Assembly (NCBI GenBank): GCA_031286695.1
Contig: JAITTY010000006.1
Coordinates: 124,001 to 188,000 of the forward strand
Origin: Sphingobacterium sp.
Lineage (GTDB): Bacteria; Bacteroidota; Bacteroidia; Sphingobacteriales; Sphingobacteriaceae
Direction of reading: 5' to 3'
Length of the DNA stretch: 64,000 nucleotides
Below the pieces are notes generated by a model. It had not been told where the DNA came from. It saw nothing but the letters and a program-made list of their open reading frames with translations, and ran no database searches. Positions 17,930 through 26,816 of the stretch are shown here, piece after piece (within the stretch, counting starts at the first letter, position 1; each line of letters starts with the position of its first letter). The translations under genes and the position numbers were made by a program.

Positions 17930-20281
17930 ATGAATAGATCATCAAAAATAAATCTTCGGAAAGGTCAGTTACTTTGCACGCTTGTGGTTTTCTTTTTTTC
18001 GGGCAACTTATTTGGGCAAGTGCAGGGCGGCAAACTTTGGTATCGGCAGCCGGCAAAACAATGGGAGGAGACCCTACCCCTGGGCAATGGAAAAATTGGT
18101 ATGATGCCCGATGGTGGATTGAAGAATGACCATATTGTGCTCAATGATATCACCCTATGGTCGGGAAGCCCTCAGGATGCCAATAATTATGAGGCCAGCA
18201 GGTATTTGGATAGTATTCGAAATTTGATCAAAAGCGGAAAAAACGACCTCGCTCAGCGTCTGATAGATCAGCATTTTATCTGCAAAGGCCCCGGATCGGG
18301 CGGCAAGCAATGGGGCTGTTATCAAGTGCTCGGCAATCTGATGCTTGCCTTCGACGGACAAACGGATCTCAACGCAGTGCAGAACTATCGCCGGGAATTG
18401 GACCTCGATAAGGCGATGGCAAAAACAAGCTATGAGCTCAAAGGTGTCAGGTATAGCCGCGAATATTGGACAAACTTTGCTGACGACCTGGGTGTTATTC
18501 GTTTACAGAGTAGCAAAAAAGGACAGATTAGCTTGGAAATCAAGATTGACCGTCCCGAAAGGGCTACTGCCAAGACCGAGGATGGCGAGCTTGTTTTGGT
18601 AGGACAATTGGACAATGGTGTGGACGGTAAAGGAATGCAGTTTAAAACACGTGTCCGCGCGCAGATAAAAGGAGGGAAACAGCTTGTAAAAGGACAATCT
18701 ATTGTCATCCAACAGGCTGACGAAGTGCTGATTTACGTGGCAACAGATACTGATTTTAAAGGTAAGGATTTTGAGCGTACGACAACTGAAACGCTAGCAA
18801 AGGCTTTGAAAAAATCCTATAGCGAGCAGTATGCCGAACACTTACGAAACTATTTGGCAAAGTTCAACCGTTTGTCGCTCCGATTGGGGCAGTCAAAAGA
18901 TGAGTTGCCGACCGATGAGCGTTTGGTGGTTTTCGGTAAAGAACCGGATCAGGATCCAGGATTAGCAGCTCTATTCTATCAGTATAGTCGCTACCTTAGT
19001 ATCAGCAGTACGCGCTTAGGCTTGCTACCACCAAACTTACAGGGCTTATGGGCAAATCAGATTCAGACACCCTGGAATGGGGACTACCACCTGGATATCA
19101 ATGTGCAGATGAACCATTGGCACCTCGGGGCGGCCAATCTGGGCGAGCTCAATGAACCCTTGGTGGGGCTTGTGGAAGGTCTTATGGCCCCAGGGGCAAA
19201 AACCGCGAAAGCGTATTATAACGCACCGGGCTGGGTAGCCCATGTGATCACCAATGTGTGGGGCTATACCGAACCCGGAGAGTCTGCTTCCTGGGGCATT
19301 GCCAATGCGGGCTCAGGCTGGCTCTGCAATAACCTTTGGGAACATTACCTCTATACCGAAGATATGGACTATCTACGGCGGATATACCCGATTCTCTATG
19401 GAGCAGCACAGTTTTACTCCAGTGCCCTGACCGAACATCCAACCAAGGGCTGGTTGTTGACTTCGCCCTCTGTATCTCCCGAAAATTCCTTCAAGCTCCC
19501 GAATGGGCAGCAGGCAAATGTCACGATGGGACCAACGATAGATAATCAGATCGTACGTGAATTATTTGAAAATATTACCTATGCAGCGGGATTATTGGGC
19601 AAACAATCGGATCCTTTTTTAACGCAGGTTGCGGCGCAACTGAAAAGTTTAGCACCAGCTGTGCAGCTAGCCAAAGATGGCCGCATTATGGAATGGATCG
19701 AAGATTATGAAGAGGTGGATCCACAGCATCGGCATATCTCGCATCTGTACGGTTTGTATCCGGGCTATCTGATTCGTTATGATGAACATCCAGACTGGCA
19801 GCTTGCCGCTAAAAAAAGCCTAGATGTGCGGGGGGATGATGGACCGAGTTGGGCCATTGCCCATAAATTACTCTTTTGGACCAGATTGCATGAAGGCGAA
19901 CGGGCTTATAAATTATTTCGGCAACTCATGACCCCACGTGTCGATACACATATCAATTATGGCGCCGGTGGTGGTGTTTACGCCAATTTGCTAACAGCAG
20001 GCCCTCCATTTCAGATCGATGGTAATTTTGGTGGAGCAGCTGGCATTGCCGAGATGCTGGTGCAGTCCCATAAGGATACGGTGTATCTTCTACCGGCGGT
20101 TCCTCAGGCCTGGAAAAAAGAAGGCCGGGTAAGGGGCATGCGCATCAAGGGAAATCACACACTAGATATGGAATGGAAAGATGGTAAGATACTGAACTAT
20201 CAGATTTATTCACCCAAATCACAACAACTTAACGTATGTATAGATCATAACTGGATCGCCTATCGTACAAAAGAAAAATAA
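17930..20281 (+). CDS. GH95-family hydrolase, divergent second copy
   Basis: 783 residues with an N-terminal signal peptide (FFFSGNLFG). Core GH95 motifs are PLGNGKIGMM, VSPENS (Glu518), HRHISHLYGLYPG and FQIDGNFGG (Asp697). The active-site strand reads LDINVQMNHWHLG (388-400), against SNINVQMNYWPAE in the first copy. So the residue matching the first catalytic Asn is Asp389, and Tyr-Trp-Pro is His-Trp-His. This marks a different GH95 clade, possibly with another linkage or sugar. It starts 6 bp after the esterase gene and ends 111 bp before the second SusC. Confidence 0.88.
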   Translation: MNRSSKINLRKGQLLCTLVVFFFSGNLFGQVQGGKLWYRQPAKQWEETLPLGNGKIGMMPDGGLKNDHIVLNDITLWSGSPQDANNYEASRYLDSIRNLIKSGKNDLAQRLIDQHFICKGPGSGGKQWGCYQVLGNLMLAFDGQTDLNAVQNYRRELDLDKAMAKTSYELKGVRYSREYWTNFADDLGVIRLQSSKKGQISLEIKIDRPERATAKTEDGELVLVGQLDNGVDGKGMQFKTRVRAQIKGGKQLVKGQSIVIQQADEVLIYVATDTDFKGKDFERTTTETLAKALKKSYSEQYAEHLRNYLAKFNRLSLRLGQSKDELPTDERLVVFGKEPDQDPGLAALFYQYSRYLSISSTRLGLLPPNLQGLWANQIQTPWNGDYHLDINVQMNHWHLGAANLGELNEPLVGLVEGLMAPGAKTAKAYYNAPGWVAHVITNVWGYTEPGESASWGIANAGSGWLCNNLWEHYLYTEDMDYLRRIYPILYGAAQFYSSALTEHPTKGWLLTSPSVSPENSFKLPNGQQANVTMGPTIDNQIVRELFENITYAAGLLGKQSDPFLTQVAAQLKSLAPAVQLAKDGRIMEWIEDYEEVDPQHRHISHLYGLYPGYLIRYDEHPDWQLAAKKSLDVRGDDGPSWAIAHKLLFWTRLHEGERAYKLFRQLMTPRVDTHINYGAGGGVYANLLTAGPPFQIDGNFGGAAGIAEMLVQSHKDTVYLLPAVPQAWKKEGRVRGMRIKGNHTLDMEWKDGKILNYQIYSPKSQQLNVCIDHNWIAYRTKEK

Positions 20282-20309
20282 CAATACATAGCGTCCTCAA
20301 CCGAATTGG

Positions 20310-20331
20310 ATCATGCAATTTTTTGCATGAT
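20310..20331 (+). promoter_or_regulatory. Perfect 9-bp hairpin in the leader of the second SusC
   Basis: ATCATGCAA (20310-20318) and TTGCATGAT (20323-20331) form a perfect stem around TTTT, 62 bp before the SusC start. There is no following U-run, so this is more likely an operator or mRNA processing site than a terminator. The 10-mer TCATGCAATT recurs at 25591-25600, inside a 15-bp palindrome beyond the far end of this SusCD pair. Confidence 0.45.
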
Positions 20332-20392
20332 AGGGGATGCTTTGTGTCAAAAATTTCAAGATAAAAGCACCTTATAAACAAAAAAAGTAAAT

Positions 20393-23300
20393 ATGAAAAC
20401 AGAAAAGACAAGACAATGGCCTTTGATCAAGGGCCTGTCCTTCGGTCCTGAGGCCAGTATAATGGCACTCTGTCTTTCGATAGCTGTACCCTACACGGGC
20501 TCAGCAGCATCACTAAGGACGACAGACCGTCGTTTTGCCCCAACAGAAAAAGCCCCTTCCGCCGTCCTTGATAGGATAGGTCAACAGCGTACAATAAAAG
20601 GAAAAGTGCTGGACAATACAGGGCGCCCGCTACCCGGTGTGACAATACGGGTCAAAAATACAACGCAGGAAACGCAAACGGATCAGCAGGGGCAATTCGA
20701 GCTCAGCCTGACGGGTGGAACTGCCGTACTGACGTTCTCTTCACTGGGATTTGAAACCAGGGAAATGGCTGTTGCTGCCAATGAGGGAACCGTGAATGTG
20801 CAGCTGAACGACGCTTCGTCGAGTTTGGAAGAGGTTGTTGTGGTCGGTTACGGTACGCAAAAGAAAGTAAACCTAACCGGTGCCGTGGCTACAGTGAGTG
20901 GCAAAGATATGATCAAACGACCCGTTGTCAATACAGCTTCCATGCTGCAGGGGGCAATCCCGGGTGTACAAATCAATCAAGGGTCGGGAGAACCGGGCAA
21001 TGAAGGTGTATCCATCCGCATTCGTGGTAAGGGCACCTTTAGCGGCGCGGGATCGGATCCCCTGGTGCTGATTGATGGTGTGCAGGGAAAATTCTCAGAC
21101 GTCAATCCCAATGATATCGAAAATGTCAGTGTGCTAAAAGATGCAGCCTCCGCAGCAATCTACGGCTCGCGTGCAGCCAATGGCGTTATTCTGATCACGA
21201 CAAAACAAGGGAAATCGGGAAAAACAACCGTTCAGTATGACGGGAATGTGGGTATCTATAAGCCTACGAAAATGTTTGATCTGATCACCAACTCGGCGCA
21301 GTATATGGAACTGTACAACGAAGCGCGTAAGAATTCCAATCTTAACGATGGACTATATCCCGCCGATGTGATCGCTGCCTATCGCAACAGCAACGATCCT
21401 GTAAAATATCCAAATACGGACTGGCTGGGGCTTATTTTCCAAACTAAACCGACTTATACCCATAATCTCGGTATCCAGGGCGGCAACGAGAAGACAACTT
21501 TTAATGTTGGTTTGGGTTACGTCAATCAGGATGGAATGATCAAAGGTTTTAACTACGACCGTTATTCCGCCCGCCTCAATCTGACGACCAAAATCTCGGA
21601 AGGTATTAAATTCGGAACAAATATCTTGCTCAAAACAGGACATACCGAATCTATTCCAGGGGGATCCAAAGACCTCTTCCTATCGGCCATGTCGCAGGCA
21701 CCAACTTATGGCCCATTTTTGCCGGATGGTAGCGGGCGATATACTTACAAAGCTTACGACTGGGAGTACAACAATAAAAATCCTATGGCGGTATTGGATC
21801 GGAAATTCACCTACAATACCGATGACTATGCCGCCAATTTACAGGCTTGGATGGAGGTACAGCTGTTTAAAGGTCTTTCCTGGTACACCAAAGGTGCCTA
21901 TAATTTCAATATGGACAAGTACAAGGATTATAAATCAACGTTGGATGAATATTACTACCATACGGGCACGCTCGGAACAACTCTGGATCTGGGAAAAGGC
22001 CTTACGGATCAGGATCAGCAAACGATATACACCAATTTATTTACTTACCTGAACTATGATCGCGCGTTTGGGGCACACCACCTCAAAGCTCAGGCCGGAT
22101 ATAGCATTGAAAAAAGTAAGTATACCTACCTCCAGGGCTTCAGACAGAATTTTGTCGACGATACACTAACGGAATTAAATGCGGGAGGATCGGATATTCA
22201 ACGGGCAAACGGAACGGCCAACCAATGGGCGCTGATCTCTTATTTCGGCCGACTGAACTATGATTATCAAGGGAAATACCTCTTGGAAGCCAATATGCGT
22301 TACGACGGTAGTTCCAAGTTTTACGGTAAAAACCGTTGGGCAGCGTTTCCTTCTTTCTCTGCAGGCTGGCGTGTATCGGAAGAATCTTTTGTCAAGGAAT
22401 TCGCTTCCGGTTGGCTGGATAATTTGAAGATCCGTGGATCCTGGGGCCAACTCGGAAATCAGAATACCGGCAACTATCCGTATCAGCCCGTATTGGGACT
22501 TACCGGAAATTATTCTTTTGACAATAGTACGCTAAATTCAGGTGTTGCTCAACAGGGATTAAACAACCCGATTATTAAATGGGAAACAACGACGATGACC
22601 GATGTGGGATTGGACTTGAGTCTGTTTAAAAATTTAGATATCACTTTTGACTGGTATAAAAAGAGAACGACCGATATTCTAAGACAGTCACAGATTACTG
22701 CAATCGTTGGTTTGGGAGCTCCTTATGTAAATGATGGAATTGTCGAGAATAAAGGTGTTGAGTTGGGAATTACTTATCGTAATCAGATTACTACCGGAGC
22801 ATTGGAAGGTTTACGTTATCAGCTAGGTGCAAACCTCGATCGTTTCAAAAACAAGCTGGTCAAATTTGGTGAGCCTGAAATCGGCGGCTATACGATCAAA
22901 AAAAATGGCTATGCGATGGACAGCTTTTATACCTACGAAGTCATTGGCATATTTCAATCCGATGCCGAAGTAGCGGGGTCGCCTAAGCAGTTTAATGATA
23001 ATACACTGGCAGGAGATCTTAAGTATCGTGATGTCAATGGGGACGGAAAAATAGATGCGAACGACAGAACAATTATTTCAGGTGTAGATCCAAAGCTGAA
23101 CTATAGTTTTAATCTAAGTGCAAGTTTTAAGGGCTTTGACTTTTCGGCTCTATTGCAAGGCGTATATGGCGTCAAATCCTATGTTTCGGGCTGGGGCGTA
23201 ACCCCATTTGTACAGGGTAGCCCGCCGACAAAAGATTGGTTAGACCGTTGGACACCTGAAAACCCCTCGACAACGATGCCCCGTATTTATTGGGGTTGGA

Positions 23301-23569
23301 GTGCTCCGGAGAAATTCAGCCGTGCTTCCAGCTATTTTATACAGGACGCTTCATACTTCAGGTTGAAAAATCTTGTGTTCGGATACACTTTACCTGAAGG
23401 ACTGTTGAAAAAATATAAAATTGACCGCCTACGGGTTTATTTTTCGGGTGATAACCTCCTTACTGCGACCAAATTTAAAGGCTTGGACCCTGAACGCTAT
23501 GGAAATGGTGATCTGGTGCAGTATCCACAAAACAAGATTTATTCATTTGGTGTACAAGTTAACTTCTAA
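20393..23569 (+). CDS. SusC-like TonB-dependent outer-membrane transporter (second, complete)
   Basis: 1058 residues, full length for SusC. A long signal region runs to about residue 40. A carboxypeptidase-regulatory-like domain follows (66-140, IKGKVLDNTGRPLPGVTIRVKNT-like), then the TonB-box region LEEVVVVGYGTQ (145-156). The plug has ASMLQGAIPGVQI and VSVLKDAASAAIYGSRAANGVILITTKQG. The barrel contains YRDVNGDGKIDAND, the family calcium-like loop. It pairs with the SusD gene 5 bp downstream. A second SusCD pair suggests import of a distinct oligosaccharide from the same glycan. Confidence 0.96.
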   Translation: MKTEKTRQWPLIKGLSFGPEASIMALCLSIAVPYTGSAASLRTTDRRFAPTEKAPSAVLDRIGQQRTIKGKVLDNTGRPLPGVTIRVKNTTQETQTDQQGQFELSLTGGTAVLTFSSLGFETREMAVAANEGTVNVQLNDASSSLEEVVVVGYGTQKKVNLTGAVATVSGKDMIKRPVVNTASMLQGAIPGVQINQGSGEPGNEGVSIRIRGKGTFSGAGSDPLVLIDGVQGKFSDVNPNDIENVSVLKDAASAAIYGSRAANGVILITTKQGKSGKTTVQYDGNVGIYKPTKMFDLITNSAQYMELYNEARKNSNLNDGLYPADVIAAYRNSNDPVKYPNTDWLGLIFQTKPTYTHNLGIQGGNEKTTFNVGLGYVNQDGMIKGFNYDRYSARLNLTTKISEGIKFGTNILLKTGHTESIPGGSKDLFLSAMSQAPTYGPFLPDGSGRYTYKAYDWEYNNKNPMAVLDRKFTYNTDDYAANLQAWMEVQLFKGLSWYTKGAYNFNMDKYKDYKSTLDEYYYHTGTLGTTLDLGKGLTDQDQQTIYTNLFTYLNYDRAFGAHHLKAQAGYSIEKSKYTYLQGFRQNFVDDTLTELNAGGSDIQRANGTANQWALISYFGRLNYDYQGKYLLEANMRYDGSSKFYGKNRWAAFPSFSAGWRVSEESFVKEFASGWLDNLKIRGSWGQLGNQNTGNYPYQPVLGLTGNYSFDNSTLNSGVAQQGLNNPIIKWETTTMTDVGLDLSLFKNLDITFDWYKKRTTDILRQSQITAIVGLGAPYVNDGIVENKGVELGITYRNQITTGALEGLRYQLGANLDRFKNKLVKFGEPEIGGYTIKKNGYAMDSFYTYEVIGIFQSDAEVAGSPKQFNDNTLAGDLKYRDVNGDGKIDANDRTIISGVDPKLNYSFNLSASFKGFDFSALLQGVYGVKSYVSGWGVTPFVQGSPPTKDWLDRWTPENPSTTMPRIYWGWSAPEKFSRASSYFIQDASYFRLKNLVFGYTLPEGLLKKYKIDRLRVYFSGDNLLTATKFKGLDPERYGNGDLVQYPQNKIYSFGVQVNF

Positions 23570-23574
23570 GTGCT

Positions 23575-25092
23575 ATGAAAAAGAAATTTATAACAGCGTT
23601 GATGCTATCCGGACTATTTTTGGGTTCCTGTAACAGTGCCTTGGACCTCAATCCTTTGGATCAGATCGCTTCGGACAACTATTTTAGCAAAAAATCGGAT
23701 TTTGATAATGCATTGGCCGGTGTATATGCCTCGTTGCAGAGTGAGACTTTCTCCTATGGGATGCCTTTCCGGGACTGTCTGACCGACAATGGCTACAATC
23801 AGTTCAACTCAGGTAGCGTCAATGAAATCGTAGGTGGGAATTTAAATCCGACCACAGGGGGCTATGAAACCGGAATTTATAACGATGCCTATGTGGGAAT
23901 AGGACGTGCCAATCGCCTGATCGAGAAGCTTCAGGGCTATAACGGCTCCGATATGAATGATGGGGAGAAGAAAAATATGGAAGCCGAAGCCCGCTTTATC
24001 CGTGCTTTTGTTTATTTCCAATTGTACAGTATTTATGGTGAGGTGCCGCTTGTGCTGACTTCCCTCAGTCTGGAGAATCAGCGTCAGCCAAAGGAAAGTG
24101 CGGAGAATATCCTAAAACAGATTCGCGCTGATCTGGATTTTGGGATCGCTAACTTAGCGGCTAAACCTTATTTCAATAATGGGGGGCATGCGACCGCAAG
24201 TTCAGCAAAAGCCTTGAAAGCACGGGTTTTATTGTTTGCGGCTTACGGTGATAAAGGGGTGCCCGATTTAGCAATTTTGAAAGAGGTAAAAGACTTATGC
24301 ACCGATGTCATGAAAGAGTATACCCTGAGTACGGCTTTTGAAAATGTCTTTCGTGATGCAACACAGAAGAACAATACCGAGATTATCTTTTCGGTCAATT
24401 TTCTGGCACCGAATAATACAGCCCCTTGGGACATGTACCTAGGCGATTGGATCGCTGCTTCACCTTTACAAAACCTCGTGGATACCTATGAATGCAAAGA
24501 TGGTTTGCCTTATGGTGAATCACCCTTGACTGATCGAGCCAATCCCTTCAAAGATAGGGATCCGCGCTTGAGCAAAACAATTTTTGTGGATCATCCCGAC
24601 TTTGGCGGCGGTAAGATCCATACACCGTCCAATCCGCGGCCTACAGGTTATGGGGTGCTGAAATTTTTGGATCCGGCCAACTTACCTTTTGGCTTTTCAA
24701 CATTGAGCCAACAGGATGCTGTTGTACTGCGGTTTGGGGAGGTGTTATTGATGTATGCCGAAGCACAAAATGAAATCGCCGGGCCAGATCAATCGGTTTA
24801 CGATGCCATGAATACCCTGAGGAGCCGCGTTCAGATGCCCGGATTCCCTGTCGGTTATACCAAGGAAAAAATGCGCGACCGTATCCGCCACGAAAGAAGG
24901 GTTGAACTTGCTTTCGAAGGACTACGGCATTACGACCTGATTCGTTGGCATATCGCAGGCGAAGTACTCAATGCGGTCAAAGACAGTAAAGTGCCCTATC
25001 ATTTTGAAGACAAATTTTACCGCTGGCCTTTACCACAAACAGAAATTGAGAAGAGCGCAGGTGTGTTAATTCAGAATCCAAACTATAAATAA
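23575..25092 (+). CDS. SusD/RagB-family glycan-binding lipoprotein (second)
   Basis: 505 residues; lipoprotein signal with Cys19 (LFLGSC), then LDLNPLDQIASDNYF, the classic SusD start. Helical TPR-like repeats (EAEARFIRAFVYFQLYSIYG) and the C-terminal RHERRVELAFEGLRHYDLIRW are present, ending in YRWPLPQTEI and IQNPNYK. Partner of the preceding SusC; surface-exposed. It is the last gene of the locus and is followed by a terminator at 25144. It is clearly diverged from the first, 645-residue SusD. Confidence 0.96.
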   Translation: MKKKFITALMLSGLFLGSCNSALDLNPLDQIASDNYFSKKSDFDNALAGVYASLQSETFSYGMPFRDCLTDNGYNQFNSGSVNEIVGGNLNPTTGGYETGIYNDAYVGIGRANRLIEKLQGYNGSDMNDGEKKNMEAEARFIRAFVYFQLYSIYGEVPLVLTSLSLENQRQPKESAENILKQIRADLDFGIANLAAKPYFNNGGHATASSAKALKARVLLFAAYGDKGVPDLAILKEVKDLCTDVMKEYTLSTAFENVFRDATQKNNTEIIFSVNFLAPNNTAPWDMYLGDWIAASPLQNLVDTYECKDGLPYGESPLTDRANPFKDRDPRLSKTIFVDHPDFGGGKIHTPSNPRPTGYGVLKFLDPANLPFGFSTLSQQDAVVLRFGEVLLMYAEAQNEIAGPDQSVYDAMNTLRSRVQMPGFPVGYTKEKMRDRIRHERRVELAFEGLRHYDLIRWHIAGEVLNAVKDSKVPYHFEDKFYRWPLPQTEIEKSAGVLIQNPNYK

Positions 25093-25143
25093 TAAGATTA
25101 TTGCCTTCTTTTAAATCGGCAATTTCCTAAACCAACCACAGCA

Positions 25144-25178
25144 GCGCGCACGAAGTCCTTTCGATGCGCGCTTTTTTT
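25144..25178 (+). terminator. Rho-independent terminator ending the polysaccharide locus
   Basis: GCGCGCACGA pairs with TCGATGCGCGC (one bulge) around a short loop and is followed by seven T (25172-25178). It lies 52 bp after the second susD stop. The T-run serves only the + strand. Confidence 0.85.
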
Positions 25179-25189
25179 GCCGATAAAGA

Positions 25190-25453
25190 TTACTGCAAAG
25201 GGATCAAGACATTCTGTTCCAAGCGTACAGGGACATGCTTCACCGAGGTAAAACCGTCTTCCTTGGAAATGATATTGGAAAGATCCAGTCCTCTTTTGGA
25301 GAACGTACTGATCAAAGCTGTTCTAAAGGTTGCCTTGGCTGAACCCCAGCCTTGTCCTAAGATGGTGTCGTTGTTGAGCTGGATCAGTTCATCTATTGAG
25401 TAATAACTGAATTTTTCCAGTAAGTGGTGGTAAAGATTTGTTGTAGTAGCCAT
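25190..25453 (-). CDS. Small hypothetical protein, 87 residues
   Basis: I do not recognise a family. The protein is soluble, with a predicted helical N-terminus (LYHHLLEKFSYYSIDELIQLNN), a GQGWGSAKATFRTALISTF segment and no signal peptide, membrane span or metal motif. Reality is supported by balanced composition, a good ATG start, and a promoter in the right place and orientation (TTTT-N19-TATATTTG, 25613-25643). It is convergent with the polysaccharide locus. The overlapping + strand frame has no comparable support. The implied mRNA leader is about 150 nt. Confidence 0.65.
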   Translation of the reverse strand: MATTTNLYHHLLEKFSYYSIDELIQLNNDTILGQGWGSAKATFRTALISTFSKRGLDLSNIISKEDGFTSVKHVPVRLEQNVLIPLQ

Positions 25454-25584
25454 ACAATTTAAAAATTTAAAGGATTAAACCATAAACTGTATCCAGATCT
25501 TGTTGGGAAAATAATCGTTCAGCGACGTTTATTTTGGTCGAAACCCGTATTAATTTACCACCGCGGTGCCTGCACTCGGTTGGT

Positions 25585-25599
25585 ATTGCATCATGCAAT
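25585..25599. promoter_or_regulatory. 15-bp palindrome in the leader of the 87-residue protein gene
   Basis: ATTGCAT-C-ATGCAAT is a perfect dyad. It lies just downstream of the predicted start of transcription (about 25607, - strand) and 130 bp before the start codon, a typical repressor or RNA-hairpin position. Confidence 0.4.
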
Positions 25600-25612
25600 T
25601 CTGAATACTCTA

Positions 25613-25643
25613 CAAATATAGTAGATTATTTTTTATAATAAAA
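25613..25643 (-). promoter_or_regulatory. Bacteroidota-type promoter for the 87-residue protein gene
   Basis: On the - strand the -7 element TATATTTG (25620 to 25613) matches TAnnTTTG exactly. TTTT (25643 to 25640) stands 19 bp upstream as a -33 element. Spacing is the same as at the DUF3050 promoter. Confidence 0.6.
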
Positions 25644-25788
25644 ATTATTTTTGTTTTTAAGGGTAAATGAGCGCTGACAACAGGAATAGGGAGGTCAAAA
25701 GCGAGGCGCATTGTTGGCTGTGATTTGGTTATGAAGCGGATAGCTGGTCGAAAATTTTATCATGTTACTGTAATCTCACCGAAAATAC

Positions 25789-25819
25789 TTTTAAAAACAG
25801 AGATAAGACAATACTTTTG
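25789..25819 (+). promoter_or_regulatory. Bacteroidota-type promoter directly upstream of the DUF3050 gene
   Basis: TTTT (25789-25792), 19 bp, then TACTTTTG (25812-25819). Only four bases separate it from the ATG at 25824, so transcription should start at or next to the start codon, giving a leaderless or near-leaderless mRNA. This also excludes the longer upstream start. Confidence 0.65.
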
Positions 25820-25823
25820 CGCC

Positions 25824-26594
25824 ATGAATAGAATTGCGGAAATTAACGAATACATTGCTGCCGAACGCGAGGTATTATTGCAACACCCTTTATATCGTAA
25901 GATCAAAACGATCAAGAATCTACGTTCTTTTACAGAAGGGCATGTGTACGCTGTATGGGATTTTATGTCTTTACTAAAAGCTTTACAGATTAAATTGACC
26001 TGTACGACTTTACCTTGGTTTGCGAGTGAGCATCCATCAACGCGCTATCTAATCAACGAAATTGTATTGGCAGAGGAGTCGGATGAATACATTGATGGCC
26101 GCCGTTTGAGCCACTTTGAGATGTATCTGGACGCCATGGATGCCATGGGTGCCGACCTTCATCTGGTCAACAAATTTATTGCTCACGCCAAAAAATCGAA
26201 CAACATATTCGATGTCATTGCAACGACCACATTGGACAAGCGGATCAAAGACTTTTTGAATTTTACATTCGAAGTGATTGCTGAGGGCGAGGTGCATAAA
26301 ATTGCTGCAGCATTTACATTTGGACGCGAAGATCTTATCCCGGGAATGTTTACCTCTATTTTGGAAGAAATTAAAACAAACTTTCCTACAGCCAATCTGG
26401 ATAGCTTTATTTATTATTTTCAACGCCATATTGATCTTGACGGCGACGAGCATGGACCGTTGGCGATGCAGATGATCACAGATCTTGCGAAGGACGATGA
26501 GGTTAAATGGACGGAAATGAAAGAGATCAGTAAAATTGCGCTACAAAAAAGAATCCAGCTGTGGAATGCAATAGAGGATTCCTTATACGGATAA
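25824..26594 (+). CDS. DUF3050 family protein (heme-oxygenase-like fold)
   Basis: 256 residues from the ATG at 25824; an in-frame ATG 99 bp upstream is rejected because the promoter lies inside that extension. The sequence matches DUF3050: FTEGHVYAVWDFMSL near the N-terminus (His40), NEIVLAEESDEY (Glu79, Glu84), SHFEMY (His97), EVIAEGEVHKIAAAFTFGRED (Glu154, His158) and RHIDLDGDEHGP (His202, Asp207, His210). These His/Glu/Asp positions on predicted helices resemble the metal-binding set of heme-oxygenase-like diiron oxidases; this is an inference and no function is established. It is followed by a strong terminator, so it is probably monocistronic. Confidence 0.85.
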   Translation: MNRIAEINEYIAAEREVLLQHPLYRKIKTIKNLRSFTEGHVYAVWDFMSLLKALQIKLTCTTLPWFASEHPSTRYLINEIVLAEESDEYIDGRRLSHFEMYLDAMDAMGADLHLVNKFIAHAKKSNNIFDVIATTTLDKRIKDFLNFTFEVIAEGEVHKIAAAFTFGREDLIPGMFTSILEEIKTNFPTANLDSFIYYFQRHIDLDGDEHGPLAMQMITDLAKDDEVKWTEMKEISKIALQKRIQLWNAIEDSLYG

Positions 26595-26614
26595 TCTATT
26601 ATTATACCATCGAG

Positions 26615-26651
26615 AAAGGCCTTTCAAATTGTGATTTGAAAGGCCTTTTTT
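26615..26651 (+). terminator. Strong rho-independent terminator after the DUF3050 gene
   Basis: AAAGGCCTTTCAAAT (26615-26629) and its perfect 15-bp complement (26634-26648) enclose a TGTG loop and run into TTTTTT. It lies 20 bp after the stop codon. Confidence 0.92.
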
Positions 26652-26782
26652 ATGTGCTGTAAAAAAGGATATTGTAAGGGCTTATTGGCAGATATTGGTC
26701 TTTTTGCTTGAATTGATGAAAAAATGTCTTTTTTCCATAACATATTGGCGTTTGTGAAGAAATCCAAGTTCCAATAAGTGTC

Positions 26783-26790
26783 TAAGTTTG
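26783..26790 (+). promoter_or_regulatory. Candidate -7 element for the TolC/EmrAB-like operon
   Basis: TAAGTTTG is an exact TAnnTTTG match. It lies downstream of a possible GTG start at 26778, which is therefore unlikely to be used; the next in-frame GTG is at 26817. No convincing -33 TTTG is spaced 19-21 bp upstream. Confidence 0.45.
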
Positions 26791-26816
26791 CAACGCAAAA
26801 AAATAATAGAGCACAC

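Larger units (their letters stand above)
25454..25823. other. 370-bp divergent intergenic region
   Basis: Holds the leader, palindrome and promoter of the leftward small gene, an AT-rich core (25610-25665) and the rightward DUF3050 promoter at 25789-25819. I see no further gene or RNA. Confidence 0.6.

Noticed and set aside
25164..25403. A + strand open frame of 79 codons opposite the 87-residue protein
   Set aside because: It begins within the terminator T-run and lacks a promoter. The - strand frame has a proper promoter and more protein-like composition.
25609..25625. Small hairpin TCTAC/GTAGA followed by T-rich sequence, read as a terminator
   Set aside because: Only a 5-bp AT-rich stem. 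It is better explained as the -7 region of the leftward promoter.
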